The notes beneath the pieces are model-generated. The model saw nothing but the letters and a program-made list of their open reading frames with translations, was not told the origin of the DNA and searched no databases. Both the position numbers and the translations under genes were made by a program. From Streptomyces sp. NRRL F-525 (lineage in GTDB: Bacteria; Actinomycetota; Actinomycetes; Streptomycetales; Streptomycetaceae), in the NCBI RefSeq assembly GCF_000716605.1, contig NZ_JNXE01000009.1:186001-250000 (forward strand): a stretch of DNA of 64,000 nt, in the 5' to 3' direction. Positions within the stretch are counted from its first letter, which is position 1; every line of letters starts with the position of its first letter. Positions 41,748-50,825 of this stretch are shown piece by piece.

Positions 41748-42677
41748 ATGACCAGCGACGACACCGTACGGCCCGCGCCCGGCTCCCGTTCCATCGAGAC
41801 CTACTCCGCGCTCTCCCCGGACCAGGGCGGGGCCGTGCTCGCGCTGATCGGCGAGGCCGCCGGGACCGACGGGCAGCCGGCGGTGTCCGAGCAGGGGCGG
41901 CTGCGGATCCACGGGGGTGAGCGGGACGGGGTCTCGCATCTGCTGCTGACCCTGGGCGACGAGCTCGTGGGGTACGCGCAGTTGGAGGACACGGATCCGG
42001 TGGAGGCGCCGGCCGCGGAACTCGTCGTTCATCCCTCGCATCGGGGGCACGGGCATGGGCGGGCGCTGGGCGCTGCGCTGCTGGCCGCGTCCGGGAAACG
42101 GCTGCGGGTGTGGGCGCATGGCGGGCATGCCGCGGCGCGTCATCTCGCGCAGGTCCTCGGGCTCACGATGTTCCGTGAACTCCGGCAGCTGCGGCGGCCG
42201 TTGACCGACCTGGAGCTGCCGGATCCTGTGCTCGCGGAGGGGGTTTCCGTACGGACCTTCGTGCCCGGCGTCGACGACGCGGCGTGGCTTGCCGTGAACG
42301 CGGCGGCGTTCGCCCATCACCCCGAGCAGGGGTCCCTCACCCAGCGGGACCTCGACGACCGTAAGTCCGAGGCGTGGTTCGATTCCGCGGGGTTCTTCCT
42401 GGCGGAGCGGGGTGGGGAGCTGGTGGGCTTCCACTGGACGAAGGTGCATGAGCGGGAGCGGCTCGGTGAGGTCTACGTCGTCGGGGTGTTGCCGGGTGTG
42501 CAGGGTGGGGGGCTGGGCAAGGCGTTGACGACGATTGGCCTACGGCATCTTGCGGCGCGGGGGTTGCCTACGGCGATGTTGTACGTCGACGCGGACAACA
42601 AGGCGGCGGTGTCTGTGTATGAGCGGCTGGGGTTCACGACGTATGAGACGGACCTGATGTACCGCTCGGAGTCGTGA
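41748..42677 (+). CDS. mshD: Mycothiol synthase MshD
   Basis: 309 residues with two GNAT domains. The C-terminal one carries a complete acetyl-CoA loop (VVGVLPGVQGGGLGKALT) and YERLGF; the N-terminal loop (VVHPSHRGHGHGRALG) is also well kept. MshD acetylates Cys-GlcN-Ins in the last step of mycothiol synthesis, the main thiol of actinobacteria. ATG 41748 matches the family length; an upstream ATG at 41718 lacks support. It is followed by an extragenic repeat. Confidence 0.93.
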   Translation: MTSDDTVRPAPGSRSIETYSALSPDQGGAVLALIGEAAGTDGQPAVSEQGRLRIHGGERDGVSHLLLTLGDELVGYAQLEDTDPVEAPAAELVVHPSHRGHGHGRALGAALLAASGKRLRVWAHGGHAAARHLAQVLGLTMFRELRQLRRPLTDLELPDPVLAEGVSVRTFVPGVDDAAWLAVNAAAFAHHPEQGSLTQRDLDDRKSEAWFDSAGFFLAERGGELVGFHWTKVHERERLGEVYVVGVLPGVQGGGLGKALTTIGLRHLAARGLPTAMLYVDADNKAAVSVYERLGFTTYETDLMYRSES

Positions 42678-42702
42678 GGTGCGGTCGGTGGGGGCGGGCG
42701 TC

Positions 42703-42772
42703 CCTGGGGGCTGCGCCCCCAGACCCCCATCGGCCCTGAAGGGGCCTCGTCCTCAAACGCCGGACGGGCTGA
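42703..42772. repeat. Extragenic repeat element, copy 2
   Basis: Near-identical to 5621-5689: hairpin TGGGGGCTGCGCCCCCA, then CATCGGCC, CCTCGTCCTCAAACGCC and GGACGGGCTGA. It follows mshD and probably ends its transcript. Next to it, TGCGGGCCCGCGCTGAAAAG (42777 onward) recurs with one change at 42816, period 39. Confidence 0.75.
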
Positions 42773-42969
42773 ATTTTGCGGGCCCGCGCTGAAAAGTGAC
42801 CGCCAGGCCGGATGGTGCGGGCCCGCGCTGAGAAGTGACGGACGGGCCGGGCTGGGTGTTGGTGGCCTGCGTGGAGAAGGCGCCGGACGGGCTGACAGCC
42901 GCCGGCCCTGGTCGAAAGCGCCCCCAGCCTCACGCCCACCCAAGACCGGCTGGATTTCGGCGGCCCTGG

Positions 42970-43677
42970 TCAGGAAGTGACCCTCGTCCTCCGCCCCAGC
43001 AACCTCCTCCTCACCGGCTCCGGCCCGCAAGCCGCCCACACCAGGACCGCCCCCACCAGCACCATCGCCCAGTGGTCGTGCCCCACCCCCCACTGCTTCT
43101 CCGTCGGGGAGACGTACATCCCCCAGTCGTTGGGCAGGGCGAGGGGGGACACCAGGGCGACGACCAGGAAGCCGGCGGCGACGCGTTGGCCGGGTTCCGG
43201 TTCGGTGGTGAAGCGGAGGGCCGTTGCCGCTGCGGCCAGGGAGAGAACCGCCGCCGCTGCCGCCTCCAAGGTCATGTCGCCTACCGGGGGGCGGATCTTC
43301 GACGGGATCAACAGGACCGCCGCGGTCCACCAGGCCACCGCGAACGGGGCCACCAGCGCCACCCGCAGGGTCGTGCGGAGGATGCGGCGGGTCGGTACCG
43401 AGCTCGTCAGGTCTCGGGTCGGGTCGTCCAGGACGAAGGCCAGGCCCAGGGCAAAGGTGAGGGCGGCGGCGCGCAGGGCGACGAGCGCGGACCACGGGTC
43501 CGGTTCGTCCGACAGGAGGCGGGGCAGCGCCGCGATCAGCAACGCCACCGCGCCGGTCGCGCCCAGCGCCCGTACGGGAAGGGCGCGCAGGACCGGTCGG
43601 ATCAGTTGCGCCAACACCCTTGCTGTGGAGGGGAGTTGGGCAGCCGTCTGCTCGGACTGCTCCCTCCCTCTCGTCAT
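42970..43677 (-). CDS. Polytopic membrane protein, last gene of the sigma/ABC operon
   Basis: 235 residues from ATG 43677, whose A-T-G overlaps the TGA of the permease by one base. It has about six hydrophobic helices (LGATGAVALLIAALPRLL, AAALTFALGLAFVL, ALVAPFAVAWWTAAVLLIP, AAAAAVLSLAAAATAL and others). It is probably a second membrane subunit of the adjacent ABC system. No family is recognised. Confidence 0.78.
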   Translation of the reverse strand: MTRGREQSEQTAAQLPSTARVLAQLIRPVLRALPVRALGATGAVALLIAALPRLLSDEPDPWSALVALRAAALTFALGLAFVLDDPTRDLTSSVPTRRILRTTLRVALVAPFAVAWWTAAVLLIPSKIRPPVGDMTLEAAAAAVLSLAAAATALRFTTEPEPGQRVAAGFLVVALVSPLALPNDWGMYVSPTEKQWGVGHDHWAMVLVGAVLVWAACGPEPVRRRLLGRRTRVTS

Positions 43678-45209
43678 CACTCGCACTTGTCCGCCCCACC
43701 CGGACCCTTGACGCCCAGCAGCTCAGCCACCTTCGCCGTCGTCACCTTCGGGGACGTCAGTTCCGCCCAGTGCGCCTTCACCTTCGGGGTGACCTTGGTC
43801 GGGCCCGCGGCGAGCAACTCCCTTACGACGCTGGTCTGTCCGGCCGTCATGGTCATTCCGTTGGTCGGCGACAGGACGGAGGCGGAGCCGGTCACGCTGT
43901 CGTCCAGGCGGACCGCGCGGAGTTCGGAGACCGGGTCGGACGTCCAGCCGAGGGCCAGCCACATGATGGTGACCATGCGGCCGTCGCACACGTCACCGCC
44001 GGCCTTCTCGTTGCCGAGGACCAGTACGGAGGCGACCGCGGCGGAGAACTCCGGTACCCGGGGTCCGCCCCACATCGTGCGGACGGTGACCTGGTTCGGG
44101 GTGGTGGACGGGTCGATCGCGCCGTCGGCCTCCATGCCGTAGCGGGCCTCGACCCGTTGCTGCACGAGCAGTTTGCGGGTCTGGGCGGTGCCGCCCGCGA
44201 GGGACTGGACGTGATCCGTGACGTCGGCCCAGGTCGCTGTCCTCGGGACCCACTCGGGGAACGCGCAGTACGTCGAACGGCCGTGCCGGACGCAGGACTG
44301 GACCTTCTGCGGGTTGAGCGTGGCCACCGTGCGGGCCGCGGTCATCTCCGAGGAGACTCCTGCCGCCTGGCGGACTCCGCCGACCATGCCGAGGGCGATC
44401 GCTCCGGCCAGCGCGCCCGCCAGTACCGTCGTCGCCGTCTTCGTGCGGCCCTTGCTGATCAGTACCGCGAGCAGGGCGAGGGCCAGGGCCAGGCCCGTCA
44501 GGTACAGGGAGTGCGCGACCGCCGGGCGGCCGATCAGCTCGGAGGGGATCGTCTTGGTGCTCCCCTCGCCGACGATCGGGGTCAGCCAGGCCGTGGCACC
44601 GTCGCCGCCGAACGAGACCGGCGCGAGGACGGAGAACACGAGGAGCAGGACCGCGGCCACCGGGATCGCGAACGGCTTCGGCACCAGCCTCGCCATCAGC
44701 AGCCCGACCGCCCCGCAGAGCAGCACGCACAGGGGGCCCACCAGCAGCTCGCCGACCGAACCGGTGCCCACCGCCGTCGACTTGACCGCCTGCCAGCCGA
44801 ACTGGGCCGCCACGCCCAGCACGACGAGTCCGGTCACCGGCAGGATCGACAGCGCGTGCGCCGCCGTACGGCGCCACGGTTCGAGGACCAGGACCCCGAA
44901 CAGCCGTTCCGTGTCGTGCCGTTGGGAACGCAGGACGGCCTGGTTGACGCAGAGCAGGACCGCGAAGCCGACCAGCAGCGGGCCCATCTGGGTGTCGCGG
45001 TCGACGTCCTGGAGTGCCGGATAGCCGTTCCAGGCGCCCTTGCTGGTCCACACGATCCAGGCGACGTAGGCCGCCAGCATGAACAGCACCGGGACACGGA
45101 GGAGGAGTTTGCGGGACTCGAAGCGGGCCAGGGCGAAGATCGCCTGCCAGGACTGGCGGGCGGGTGCCGTGTGCGTGTCTGCGGGGGCCAGGGTCAGTAC
45201 GGTGCTCAT
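43677..45209 (-). CDS. ABC transporter permease-like membrane protein
   Basis: 510 residues from ATG 45209, overlapping the ATPase gene by 4 bases. Six or so helices in the first 300 residues resemble an ABC-2 permease (ALARFESRKLLLRVPVLFMLAAY). The last 200 residues form a large soluble part with four Cys (VQSCVRHGRSTYCAFPEW; GGDVCDG; DKCE), probably extracytoplasmic. Function with the adjacent ATPase is inferred from coupling. Confidence 0.83.
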   Translation of the reverse strand: MSTVLTLAPADTHTAPARQSWQAIFALARFESRKLLLRVPVLFMLAAYVAWIVWTSKGAWNGYPALQDVDRDTQMGPLLVGFAVLLCVNQAVLRSQRHDTERLFGVLVLEPWRRTAAHALSILPVTGLVVLGVAAQFGWQAVKSTAVGTGSVGELLVGPLCVLLCGAVGLLMARLVPKPFAIPVAAVLLLVFSVLAPVSFGGDGATAWLTPIVGEGSTKTIPSELIGRPAVAHSLYLTGLALALALLAVLISKGRTKTATTVLAGALAGAIALGMVGGVRQAAGVSSEMTAARTVATLNPQKVQSCVRHGRSTYCAFPEWVPRTATWADVTDHVQSLAGGTAQTRKLLVQQRVEARYGMEADGAIDPSTTPNQVTVRTMWGGPRVPEFSAAVASVLVLGNEKAGGDVCDGRMVTIMWLALGWTSDPVSELRAVRLDDSVTGSASVLSPTNGMTMTAGQTSVVRELLAAGPTKVTPKVKAHWAELTSPKVTTAKVAELLGVKGPGGADKCE

Positions 45210-46066
45210 GCCGTCGCCTCCGCGTGCATACCGTCGAGGGTGAGCAAGTAGCCGTCCTCCAGGGTGGGTTCGACGAGTTCGGCGCCGGGCGGCGGGTCGC
45301 CCACGTTGCGGAAGACGCCGAGGCCGGTGCGCCAGCCCGCCTTCGCGTCGGGGTCGCGTTCCGAGCTGCTCCACACGCGGCCCGCGGCCCGTGCGGTGAG
45401 TTCGGCCGGGGTGCCGTCGAAGCGGACGCGGCCGCCGGCCATGACGACGACGCGGTGGCAGAGCATCGCCACGTCCTCGGTCTGGTGGGTGGACAGGAGA
45501 ACCGTTCGCCCCTCCCCCGCGCGGGCGATCAACTCCCTGAAGCGCATGCGCTGTTCGGGGTCCAGGCCGACCGTCGGCTCGTCCAGGACCAGGAAGCCCG
45601 GGTCGCCCACCAGCGCCGCCGCGAGCGCGACCCGCTGGCGCATACCGCCGGACAGCTTCTTGATGCGCTTGCCGCGTACGTCCGACAGGTCGACCTCGGC
45701 CAGCACGCGCCGTACCTCGGTGTGGCGGGCGGTGCGGTCGGTCAACTCCTTGAGGATCGCGACGTAGTCGACGAAGTCGAAGGCCGAGAAGTCGGGGTGG
45801 AAACCCGGGGTCTGCGGGAGGTAGCCGAGCACGCGCCGGGTCTCCTGGCGGCCGCCGGGCGTGCGGGGGTCGTGGCCGAGGACGGTGAAGGCGCCCTCGT
45901 CGGCCGGGGTCGCGGTGGCCAGCACCCTCAACAGGGTTGTCTTCCCTGCCCCGTTGGGGCCCAGCAGGCCGGTGACGCCTTCGGTGAGCCGCAGCGACAC
46001 GTCGTCGAGGGCGGTCGTCAGGCCGTAGCGCAGGCTGAGCCCGGCCGCGGAGACGGTGGTGGTCAT
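45206..46066 (-). CDS. ABC transporter ATP-binding protein
   Basis: 286 residues. Walker A GPNGAGKTT, Q loop LGYLPQTPGF, signature LSGGMRQRV, Walker B FLVLDEPTVGLD, H loop LLSTHQ. The C-terminal 70 residues (SSERDPDAKAGWRTGLG onward) are an extra beta-rich tail of the kind in drug-export ATPases. ATG 46066. It is third in an operon after an ECF sigma factor and its anti-sigma factor. Confidence 0.92.
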   Translation of the reverse strand: MTTTVSAAGLSLRYGLTTALDDVSLRLTEGVTGLLGPNGAGKTTLLRVLATATPADEGAFTVLGHDPRTPGGRQETRRVLGYLPQTPGFHPDFSAFDFVDYVAILKELTDRTARHTEVRRVLAEVDLSDVRGKRIKKLSGGMRQRVALAAALVGDPGFLVLDEPTVGLDPEQRMRFRELIARAGEGRTVLLSTHQTEDVAMLCHRVVVMAGGRVRFDGTPAELTARAAGRVWSSSERDPDAKAGWRTGLGVFRNVGDPPPGAELVEPTLEDGYLLTLDGMHAEATA

Positions 46067-46098
46067 GACGTACTCCAGTCAGCAAGTCGTAGCGAAAT

Positions 46099-46938
46099 TC
46101 AGGCCGTTGGGCGGAAGCCCGGGGTCTTCGTGTCGAAGCGGTCGCGGGCCAGGTAGAGGAGGCCGGCGGCCAGGGCCGCCACCGCCGCGGCCACCGTCTG
46201 GCCGGTCGCGGTGAACGGGGCGAGCGTGCCGCCGTGCGCCGCCCGCCCGTGGGCCACCAGCAGCAGCGCGGTCCAGGCCCCGCCGACCGCGCCCGGTGCG
46301 AGGACCGGGCCCAGGCGCGGGGTCAGCGCGAGGCTCGTCGAGGTGAGGGCGAGCGCGGGCAGCAGCCAGGCCAGGGCGGCGAGGCCGTAGCCGGGCAGGG
46401 CCAGGGTCGCGAGGCCGTTGAGGCCAAGCCCCGCCGCCAGTACGGCGGTTGTGCGGATCATCAGGAGTTTGAAGCCGTGCATCGGGGCTACGACGGTCAT
46501 CTCGTAGGTCGGGTCGAGCACCGGGCCGTACGCCATCGCCACGCCCGCGAGCGGCAGCAGCGGGGCGAGGGCGAGGAAGACGTTCGGCGTCGCGACGTTC
46601 GAGGCGTCGGTCACCAGGACCGTCATCACGAGCAGCAGGGCCACCGCGCCGAACCACGAGCGGCGCAGCACCGGTGTCGCCGCGAGGAGGCGTGCCGTGT
46701 GGTCGGCGACGCCGAGGCGGACGAGGAGGGATTCCGTCAACCCCCTTCTGGGGGCGTCGAGTTCGGCGTCGAGGCGTTCCCAGCCCGCGTCGAGGGCCAC
46801 CGGGTCGGTGACCGACGCCAACAGGGCCCTGCATTCGGCGCACTTGGCGAGGTGGGTGTCGGCGGACCAGAGCATGGGCGGTGCCAACTCGCCCCGCGCA
46901 TAGGCGCGTACGTCGTCTTCGGCCACATGCCAGGTCAT
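46099..46938 (-). CDS. Membrane anti-sigma factor with zinc-finger (ZAS-type) motif
   Basis: 279 residues. The first 45 have the H-x3-C-x2-C core (DTHLAKCAEC) of zinc anti-sigma domains, with a preceding His in TWHVAEDDVRAYARGEL. About six membrane helices follow, more than the usual single helix. It overlaps the sigma gene by 4 bases and should hold that sigma factor at the membrane. The large membrane part may sense the transporter or an envelope signal. Confidence 0.88.
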   Translation of the reverse strand: MTWHVAEDDVRAYARGELAPPMLWSADTHLAKCAECRALLASVTDPVALDAGWERLDAELDAPRRGLTESLLVRLGVADHTARLLAATPVLRRSWFGAVALLLVMTVLVTDASNVATPNVFLALAPLLPLAGVAMAYGPVLDPTYEMTVVAPMHGFKLLMIRTTAVLAAGLGLNGLATLALPGYGLAALAWLLPALALTSTSLALTPRLGPVLAPGAVGGAWTALLLVAHGRAAHGGTLAPFTATGQTVAAAVAALAAGLLYLARDRFDTKTPGFRPTA

Positions 46939-47477
46939 GCCAGCTCCTCCCGCAGTTGCTTACGGGCCCGCATGGCCCGTGTCTTGACCGTGCCGGCGGG
47001 GATGCCCAGCAGCACGGCGGCCTCCCGGGTGGTCAGCCCGTCGATCACGGTGGCCTGGAGGACCGCCCGCAGCTCCGGCGAGAGCCGGACCAGGGCGCCG
47101 GCGAGGTCCCCGTGCTCGACTCCCGCGAGCACGCGCTCCTCCGCCGACGCCTCGTCCCGGTGCCGCAGCCGCGCCAGCGCCTGCCGCAGCCGGCCGCGGG
47201 CCCCGTCGCCGCGCAGCACGTCGATCAGCCGCCGCGACCCGATCCGCCACAGCCACCCGGCCACGTCGCCGTCCTCGCGGTAGCGCGCACTGCCCCGCCA
47301 CACCGCGAGAAACGTCTCCTGTACGACGTCGTCGACCATCCCGGCGTCGGCGCACCGGCCGCGCAGCCGCGCGGTCAGCCACGGCGCGTACCGCCGGTAC
47401 AGCTCCTCGAACGCGCGCCGGTCACCGTCCGCCGCGATGGCCCGCAGCAGCTCCCCGTCGCTTCCCGTATCCCTCAC
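46935..47477 (-). CDS. ECF-family RNA polymerase sigma factor
   Basis: 180 residues. Region 2 (RAFEELYRRYAPWLTARLR, DDVVQETFLAVWRG, GWLWRIGSRRLIDVLR) and region 4 (LSPELRAVLQATVIDGLTTREAAVLLGIPAGTVKTRAMRARKQL) are complete. GTG 47477 follows GAGGAG. First gene of a five-gene coupled operon (sigma, anti-sigma, ATPase, permease, membrane protein), likely autoregulated. Confidence 0.93.
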   Translation of the reverse strand: MRDTGSDGELLRAIAADGDRRAFEELYRRYAPWLTARLRGRCADAGMVDDVVQETFLAVWRGSARYREDGDVAGWLWRIGSRRLIDVLRGDGARGRLRQALARLRHRDEASAEERVLAGVEHGDLAGALVRLSPELRAVLQATVIDGLTTREAAVLLGIPAGTVKTRAMRARKQLREELA

Positions 47478-47555
47478 GTCTCCTCATCGCACGAGCCCCG
47501 CCGATCGGTTCACGGACCGGCACATCGATCTCACTTGACTTTCTCAGCCCCCCTG

Positions 47556-47593
47556 CACCACCCTTTCACTACTCAATTAGTGAAAGGGTGGTG
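47556..47593. promoter_or_regulatory. Perfect 16-bp inverted repeat, operator of the YtrA-type regulator
   Basis: CACCACCCTTTCACTA at 47556-47571 and TAGTGAAAGGGTGGTG at 47578-47593, 6-base spacer. It ends 8 bases before the GTG of the regulator gene and includes the AAGGG that serves as ribosome-binding site, so regulator binding would block expression. A hairpin in the mRNA could also hide the ribosome-binding site. Confidence 0.8.
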
Positions 47594-47601
47594 GAACCCC
47601 A

Positions 47602-47985
47602 GTGGTCGAGTACCGCATCGACCGGCACAGCGGCGTGGCCACCTACGTTCAGATCGTCCAGCAGACCAAGCAGGCCCTGCGCCTCGGAATGCTGGAGCCC
47701 GGCGACAAGCTGCCGACGGCCCGCGAGGTCGTCGAGGCCACCGCCATCAACCCGAACACCGTCCTCAAGGCCTACCGCGAGCTGGAGCGCGAGGGACTGG
47801 TCGAGGCCCGCCGGGGCCTGGGCACCTTCGTCCGCCGCGGCCTGAGCACCACGCCCGCCGACTCGCCCCTGCGGTTGGAGCTCGACGACTGGGCCGCGCG
47901 GGCCCGGGAGGCCGGCCTCGGCCGGGACGACGTCGCCGCGCTCTTCACCGCCGTACTCGAGAAGCACTTCCAAGGAGAAGACTGA
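47602..47985 (+). CDS. GntR regulator, YtrA subfamily
   Basis: 127 residues, the short YtrA form. Winged helix VATYVQIVQQTKQALRLG, LPTAREVVEATAINPNTVLKAY, GLVEARRGLGTFV, then a short dimerisation tail. YtrA regulators normally repress the ABC transporter genes they lead, often in response to cell-wall antibiotics. Here the stop overlaps the ATPase start by one base. Confidence 0.92.
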   Translation: MVEYRIDRHSGVATYVQIVQQTKQALRLGMLEPGDKLPTAREVVEATAINPNTVLKAYRELEREGLVEARRGLGTFVRRGLSTTPADSPLRLELDDWAARAREAGLGRDDVAALFTAVLEKHFQGED

Positions 47986-48878
47986 TGACAGGCACCGCCG
48001 CGATAGAGGCCGCCGCTCTCGGCAAGCGGTTCGGCCGGCGGGGAGGGTGGGCCCTGCGGGACTGCGCCTTCCGGCTGCCCGCCGGGCGCGTCTGCGCGGT
48101 CGTGGGACCGAACGGCGCGGGCAAGTCCACGCTCCTCGCCCTGACCGCCGGACTGCTCGCCCCCACCGAGGGCACGCTGTCCGTCCTGGGCACGGCGGCG
48201 GGCACGGCCCGCGAGCGGGTGGCCTACGTCGCGCAGGACAAGCCCCTCTACCCGCAGCTCACCGTCACCGAGACGCTGCGCATGGGCGCCGACCTGAACA
48301 CCGACCGCTGGGACGCCTCCGTCGCCCAACGCATCGTCGATGACGGGGACTTGCACCCGAAGTCCCGCATCCGCGCGCTCTCCGGCGGCCAGCGCACCCG
48401 CGTCGCGCTCGCCCTCGCGCTGGCCAAGCGGCCCGAACTGCTGCTCCTGGACGAGCCGATGGCCGACCTGGACCCGCTGGCCCGGCACGAGATGATGGGC
48501 ATCCTCATGGCGCAGGCCGCCGAGTTCGGCACCACGATCGTGATGTCCTCGCACGTCGTGGCCGAACTGGAGGACTCCTGCGACCACTTGCTGCTGATCG
48601 GCGGCGGCCGGGTCCGCCTCGCCGGGGAGATCGACGAGCTGCTCGCCGCGCACGTCCATGTGTCCGCGCCCGCGGACACGGACCTCGACCCGCACACGGT
48701 CGTCGAGTCGCGCACCACCGGCCGCCAGCTCAGCGCCCTGGTCCGCCCGTCGAGCCCGCTCGACACCGACTGGCGCACCAGCACCCCCTCGCTGGAGGAG
48801 CTGGTCCTCTCCTATCTGCGCAACCCGGAGGCCGGCGCCGCCCCCGCCGCCGCCAAGACCGAGGAGACCGTCGCGTGA
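47985..48878 (+). CDS. ABC transporter ATP-binding protein of YtrA-type operon
   Basis: 297 residues. Walker A GPNGAGKST, Q loop VAYVAQDKPL, signature LSGGQRTRV, Walker B LLLLDEPMADLD, H loop VMSSHV. A 70-residue C-terminal tail follows. Its membrane partners should be the three tandem permease-like proteins downstream. The 127-base gap after it contains an inverted repeat with CTAACCA and TGGTTAG ends (48914-48953), perhaps a partial terminator. Confidence 0.92.
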   Translation: MTGTAAIEAAALGKRFGRRGGWALRDCAFRLPAGRVCAVVGPNGAGKSTLLALTAGLLAPTEGTLSVLGTAAGTARERVAYVAQDKPLYPQLTVTETLRMGADLNTDRWDASVAQRIVDDGDLHPKSRIRALSGGQRTRVALALALAKRPELLLLDEPMADLDPLARHEMMGILMAQAAEFGTTIVMSSHVVAELEDSCDHLLLIGGGRVRLAGEIDELLAAHVHVSAPADTDLDPHTVVESRTTGRQLSALVRPSSPLDTDWRTSTPSLEELVLSYLRNPEAGAAPAAAKTEETVA

Positions 48879-49005
48879 GCGCCCCGGCGACCCCGCACCC
48901 TCGGGAAGCCGGGGTCATTTCTAACCATTCACACGCCAGCACAGTGGTTAGTTTCACCCCCAGCCTCCAGCACCCACCCACCACCGACACCCGGGAGACC
49001 GCCGT

Positions 49006-50031
49006 ATGACCGCCCTCGCCACACCGCCGGTCATCGCGCGCCGGACCGGATCACCGCACCTGCTCCGCTGGCTGATCCGCCTGCACCGGCCCGCCCTGGT
49101 CGCCTGGATCGCGTTCGTGCTCGTCCTCGTCGGCCTCCTGCTGTGGCTGGGCGGGCCGCTCACCGACGCGGCGGCCCACGAGTGGCAGCGGTACAACGCC
49201 TGCTCGACGCCGTTCCACTGCACCTACGACGTGCGCCCGATCGGCCGCTACAAGGACTGGTACAACTACACGACCATCGCCGTCGTCGCCGTCCCCCTCC
49301 TGGTCGCCGCCTGGTCCGGCGCCACGCTCACCAGCCGTGAACTGGAGCACGGCACCGCGCAGTTGGCGTGGACCCAGTCCGTCACCCCGGCCCGCTGGCT
49401 CGCCGCGAAGCTCGCCCTCCCGGCCGTCCTGATCGCCGTGGGCTCCGGACTGCTGGTCGGGCTGCACCACTGGGCGTGGTCGAGGAGCCAGGGCCGGATC
49501 GACACCGCCAAGAACTGGTACGACGTCGGCACCTACGCCGCCAACGGCACCGCCACCGCCGCCATGGCCCTGGCCGCCCTGGTGATCGGCGCCCTCTTCG
49601 GCCTGCGCAAGCCCAACTCCCTCGGTTCGCTGGTGGGTTCACTGTTCGGCACCGGGTTCCTGTGGAGCGTCATGGCCATCGCCACGCCCCACCTGTGGCC
49701 CACGGTCACCCAGGTCAGCAGCCTCAAGCACGACCGCCCGGCGGGCTCCGGCATCGTCATCGAGCAGGGACTCGTCACCTCCACCGGCGCGCACATCGCC
49801 AGCCCGGACTGCGGACCCATCACCTACGCGCCCTGCAGAACGGCCTACGCCAAGCTCGACGCCGTCGGCTACTACAACGAGTACCACCCCCAATCCCACT
49901 ACTGGCCCCTCCAGTTGACGGCCACCGCGATCATCCTCGCGGTCACCGCCGCCCTGACCGTGGCCGCGTTCCGCCTCCTCCAGCGCCAGACCGGCCCGAC
50001 GGCGCCCGCACGCAAGGCAGCCGCCGTATGA
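49006..50031 (+). CDS. ABC-2-like permease, first of three tandem paralogues
   Basis: 341 residues with six helices. Marks shared by the three paralogues are an N-terminal LHRPALVAWI-type first helix, TSRELEHGTAQLAWTQSVTPARWLAAKLA after helix 2 (two quoted parts: SRELEHGTAQLAWTQ, SVTPARWLAAKL), and a final HYWPLQLTATAIILA. The outer loop has paired Cys (ACSTPFHCTYD). It lacks its own ATPase and probably uses the one at 47985. It overlaps the next gene by 4 bases. Confidence 0.88.
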   Translation: MTALATPPVIARRTGSPHLLRWLIRLHRPALVAWIAFVLVLVGLLLWLGGPLTDAAAHEWQRYNACSTPFHCTYDVRPIGRYKDWYNYTTIAVVAVPLLVAAWSGATLTSRELEHGTAQLAWTQSVTPARWLAAKLALPAVLIAVGSGLLVGLHHWAWSRSQGRIDTAKNWYDVGTYAANGTATAAMALAALVIGALFGLRKPNSLGSLVGSLFGTGFLWSVMAIATPHLWPTVTQVSSLKHDRPAGSGIVIEQGLVTSTGAHIASPDCGPITYAPCRTAYAKLDAVGYYNEYHPQSHYWPLQLTATAIILAVTAALTVAAFRLLQRQTGPTAPARKAAAV

Positions 50032-50825
50032 CCACCCTCGCCATGAGCCCCACCGCCCGACCGCAGCGGGCCGTACTGCGGCTGCACCGACCGGCGTTGA
50101 TCGTGTGGGGAGTGTTCCTGCTGCTCGCCGTGGGGGCGCTGCTCTGGGTGCAGTTGTCCCGGGTCCCCGCCGAACGGGCCGACCTGCACCACCAGTTGAC
50201 CTGCAAGCCGTTCCCCGACTGCGTCCCGGACACGTACTTCGTCCTCACCGACGTCAACAACGTCGTGAACTTCCTCGGCGAGGTGCTCAGTTACGTCTCC
50301 ACAGCCGTGGCCGCCTGGGCGGGCGCCGCGCTGATCGGCCGCGAACTGGAGGACGGCACCGCCCGGTTGGCCTGGACCCAGTCCGTCACCCCGGCCCGCT
50401 GGCTGACCGCGAAGCTCACCGCGGCCGCCGTTCCCCTGACCGCCGGAACCACCCTGCTCGCCCTGCTCTTCGCCTGGATCTGGACCACCGACCAGGACAT
50501 CCTGGTCACCAACTGGTCCTGGGACCGCGTCCTCGTCCCGTCCGGCCCGCTCGCCGTAGCCCTGGTCCTCTTCGCCCTGGCCGCCGGCACGCTCGCCGGA
50601 GTCGCCCTCCGCCGCGCGCTGCCCGCGCTCGCGGTGGCCGCCGGGGTCACCTACGCGGCCCGGTACTTCTTCGGCCGCAAGTGGGACGACATCTGGCCCG
50701 ACCGCCACTTCTGGCCGGTCCAGCTCACGGCGACGGCCGCCCTCCTCACCCTGACCGCACTCGCCCTCACGGCCGCGTTCACCCTGCTCGGCCGCCGTAC
50801 GGACATCAAGGGAGCCGCCGTATGA
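50028..50825 (+). CDS. ABC-2-like permease, second of three tandem paralogues
   Basis: 265 residues, shorter than its neighbours because the large outer loop before the last helix is missing. It keeps GRELEDGTARLAWTQSVTPA and FWPVQLTATAALL. The Cys pair is TCKPFPDCVPD. ATG 50028 overlaps the preceding stop, and its own stop overlaps the next start, so all three are translated together. Confidence 0.88.
   Translation: MTTLAMSPTARPQRAVLRLHRPALIVWGVFLLLAVGALLWVQLSRVPAERADLHHQLTCKPFPDCVPDTYFVLTDVNNVVNFLGEVLSYVSTAVAAWAGAALIGRELEDGTARLAWTQSVTPARWLTAKLTAAAVPLTAGTTLLALLFAWIWTTDQDILVTNWSWDRVLVPSGPLAVALVLFALAAGTLAGVALRRALPALAVAAGVTYAARYFFGRKWDDIWPDRHFWPVQLTATAALLTLTALALTAAFTLLGRRTDIKGAAV

Noticed and set aside
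39673..41751. 692-codon rightward ORF
   Set aside because: Antisense to the well-supported 5'-nucleotidase gene; rich in RRG/VRR as expected for an opposite-strand frame.
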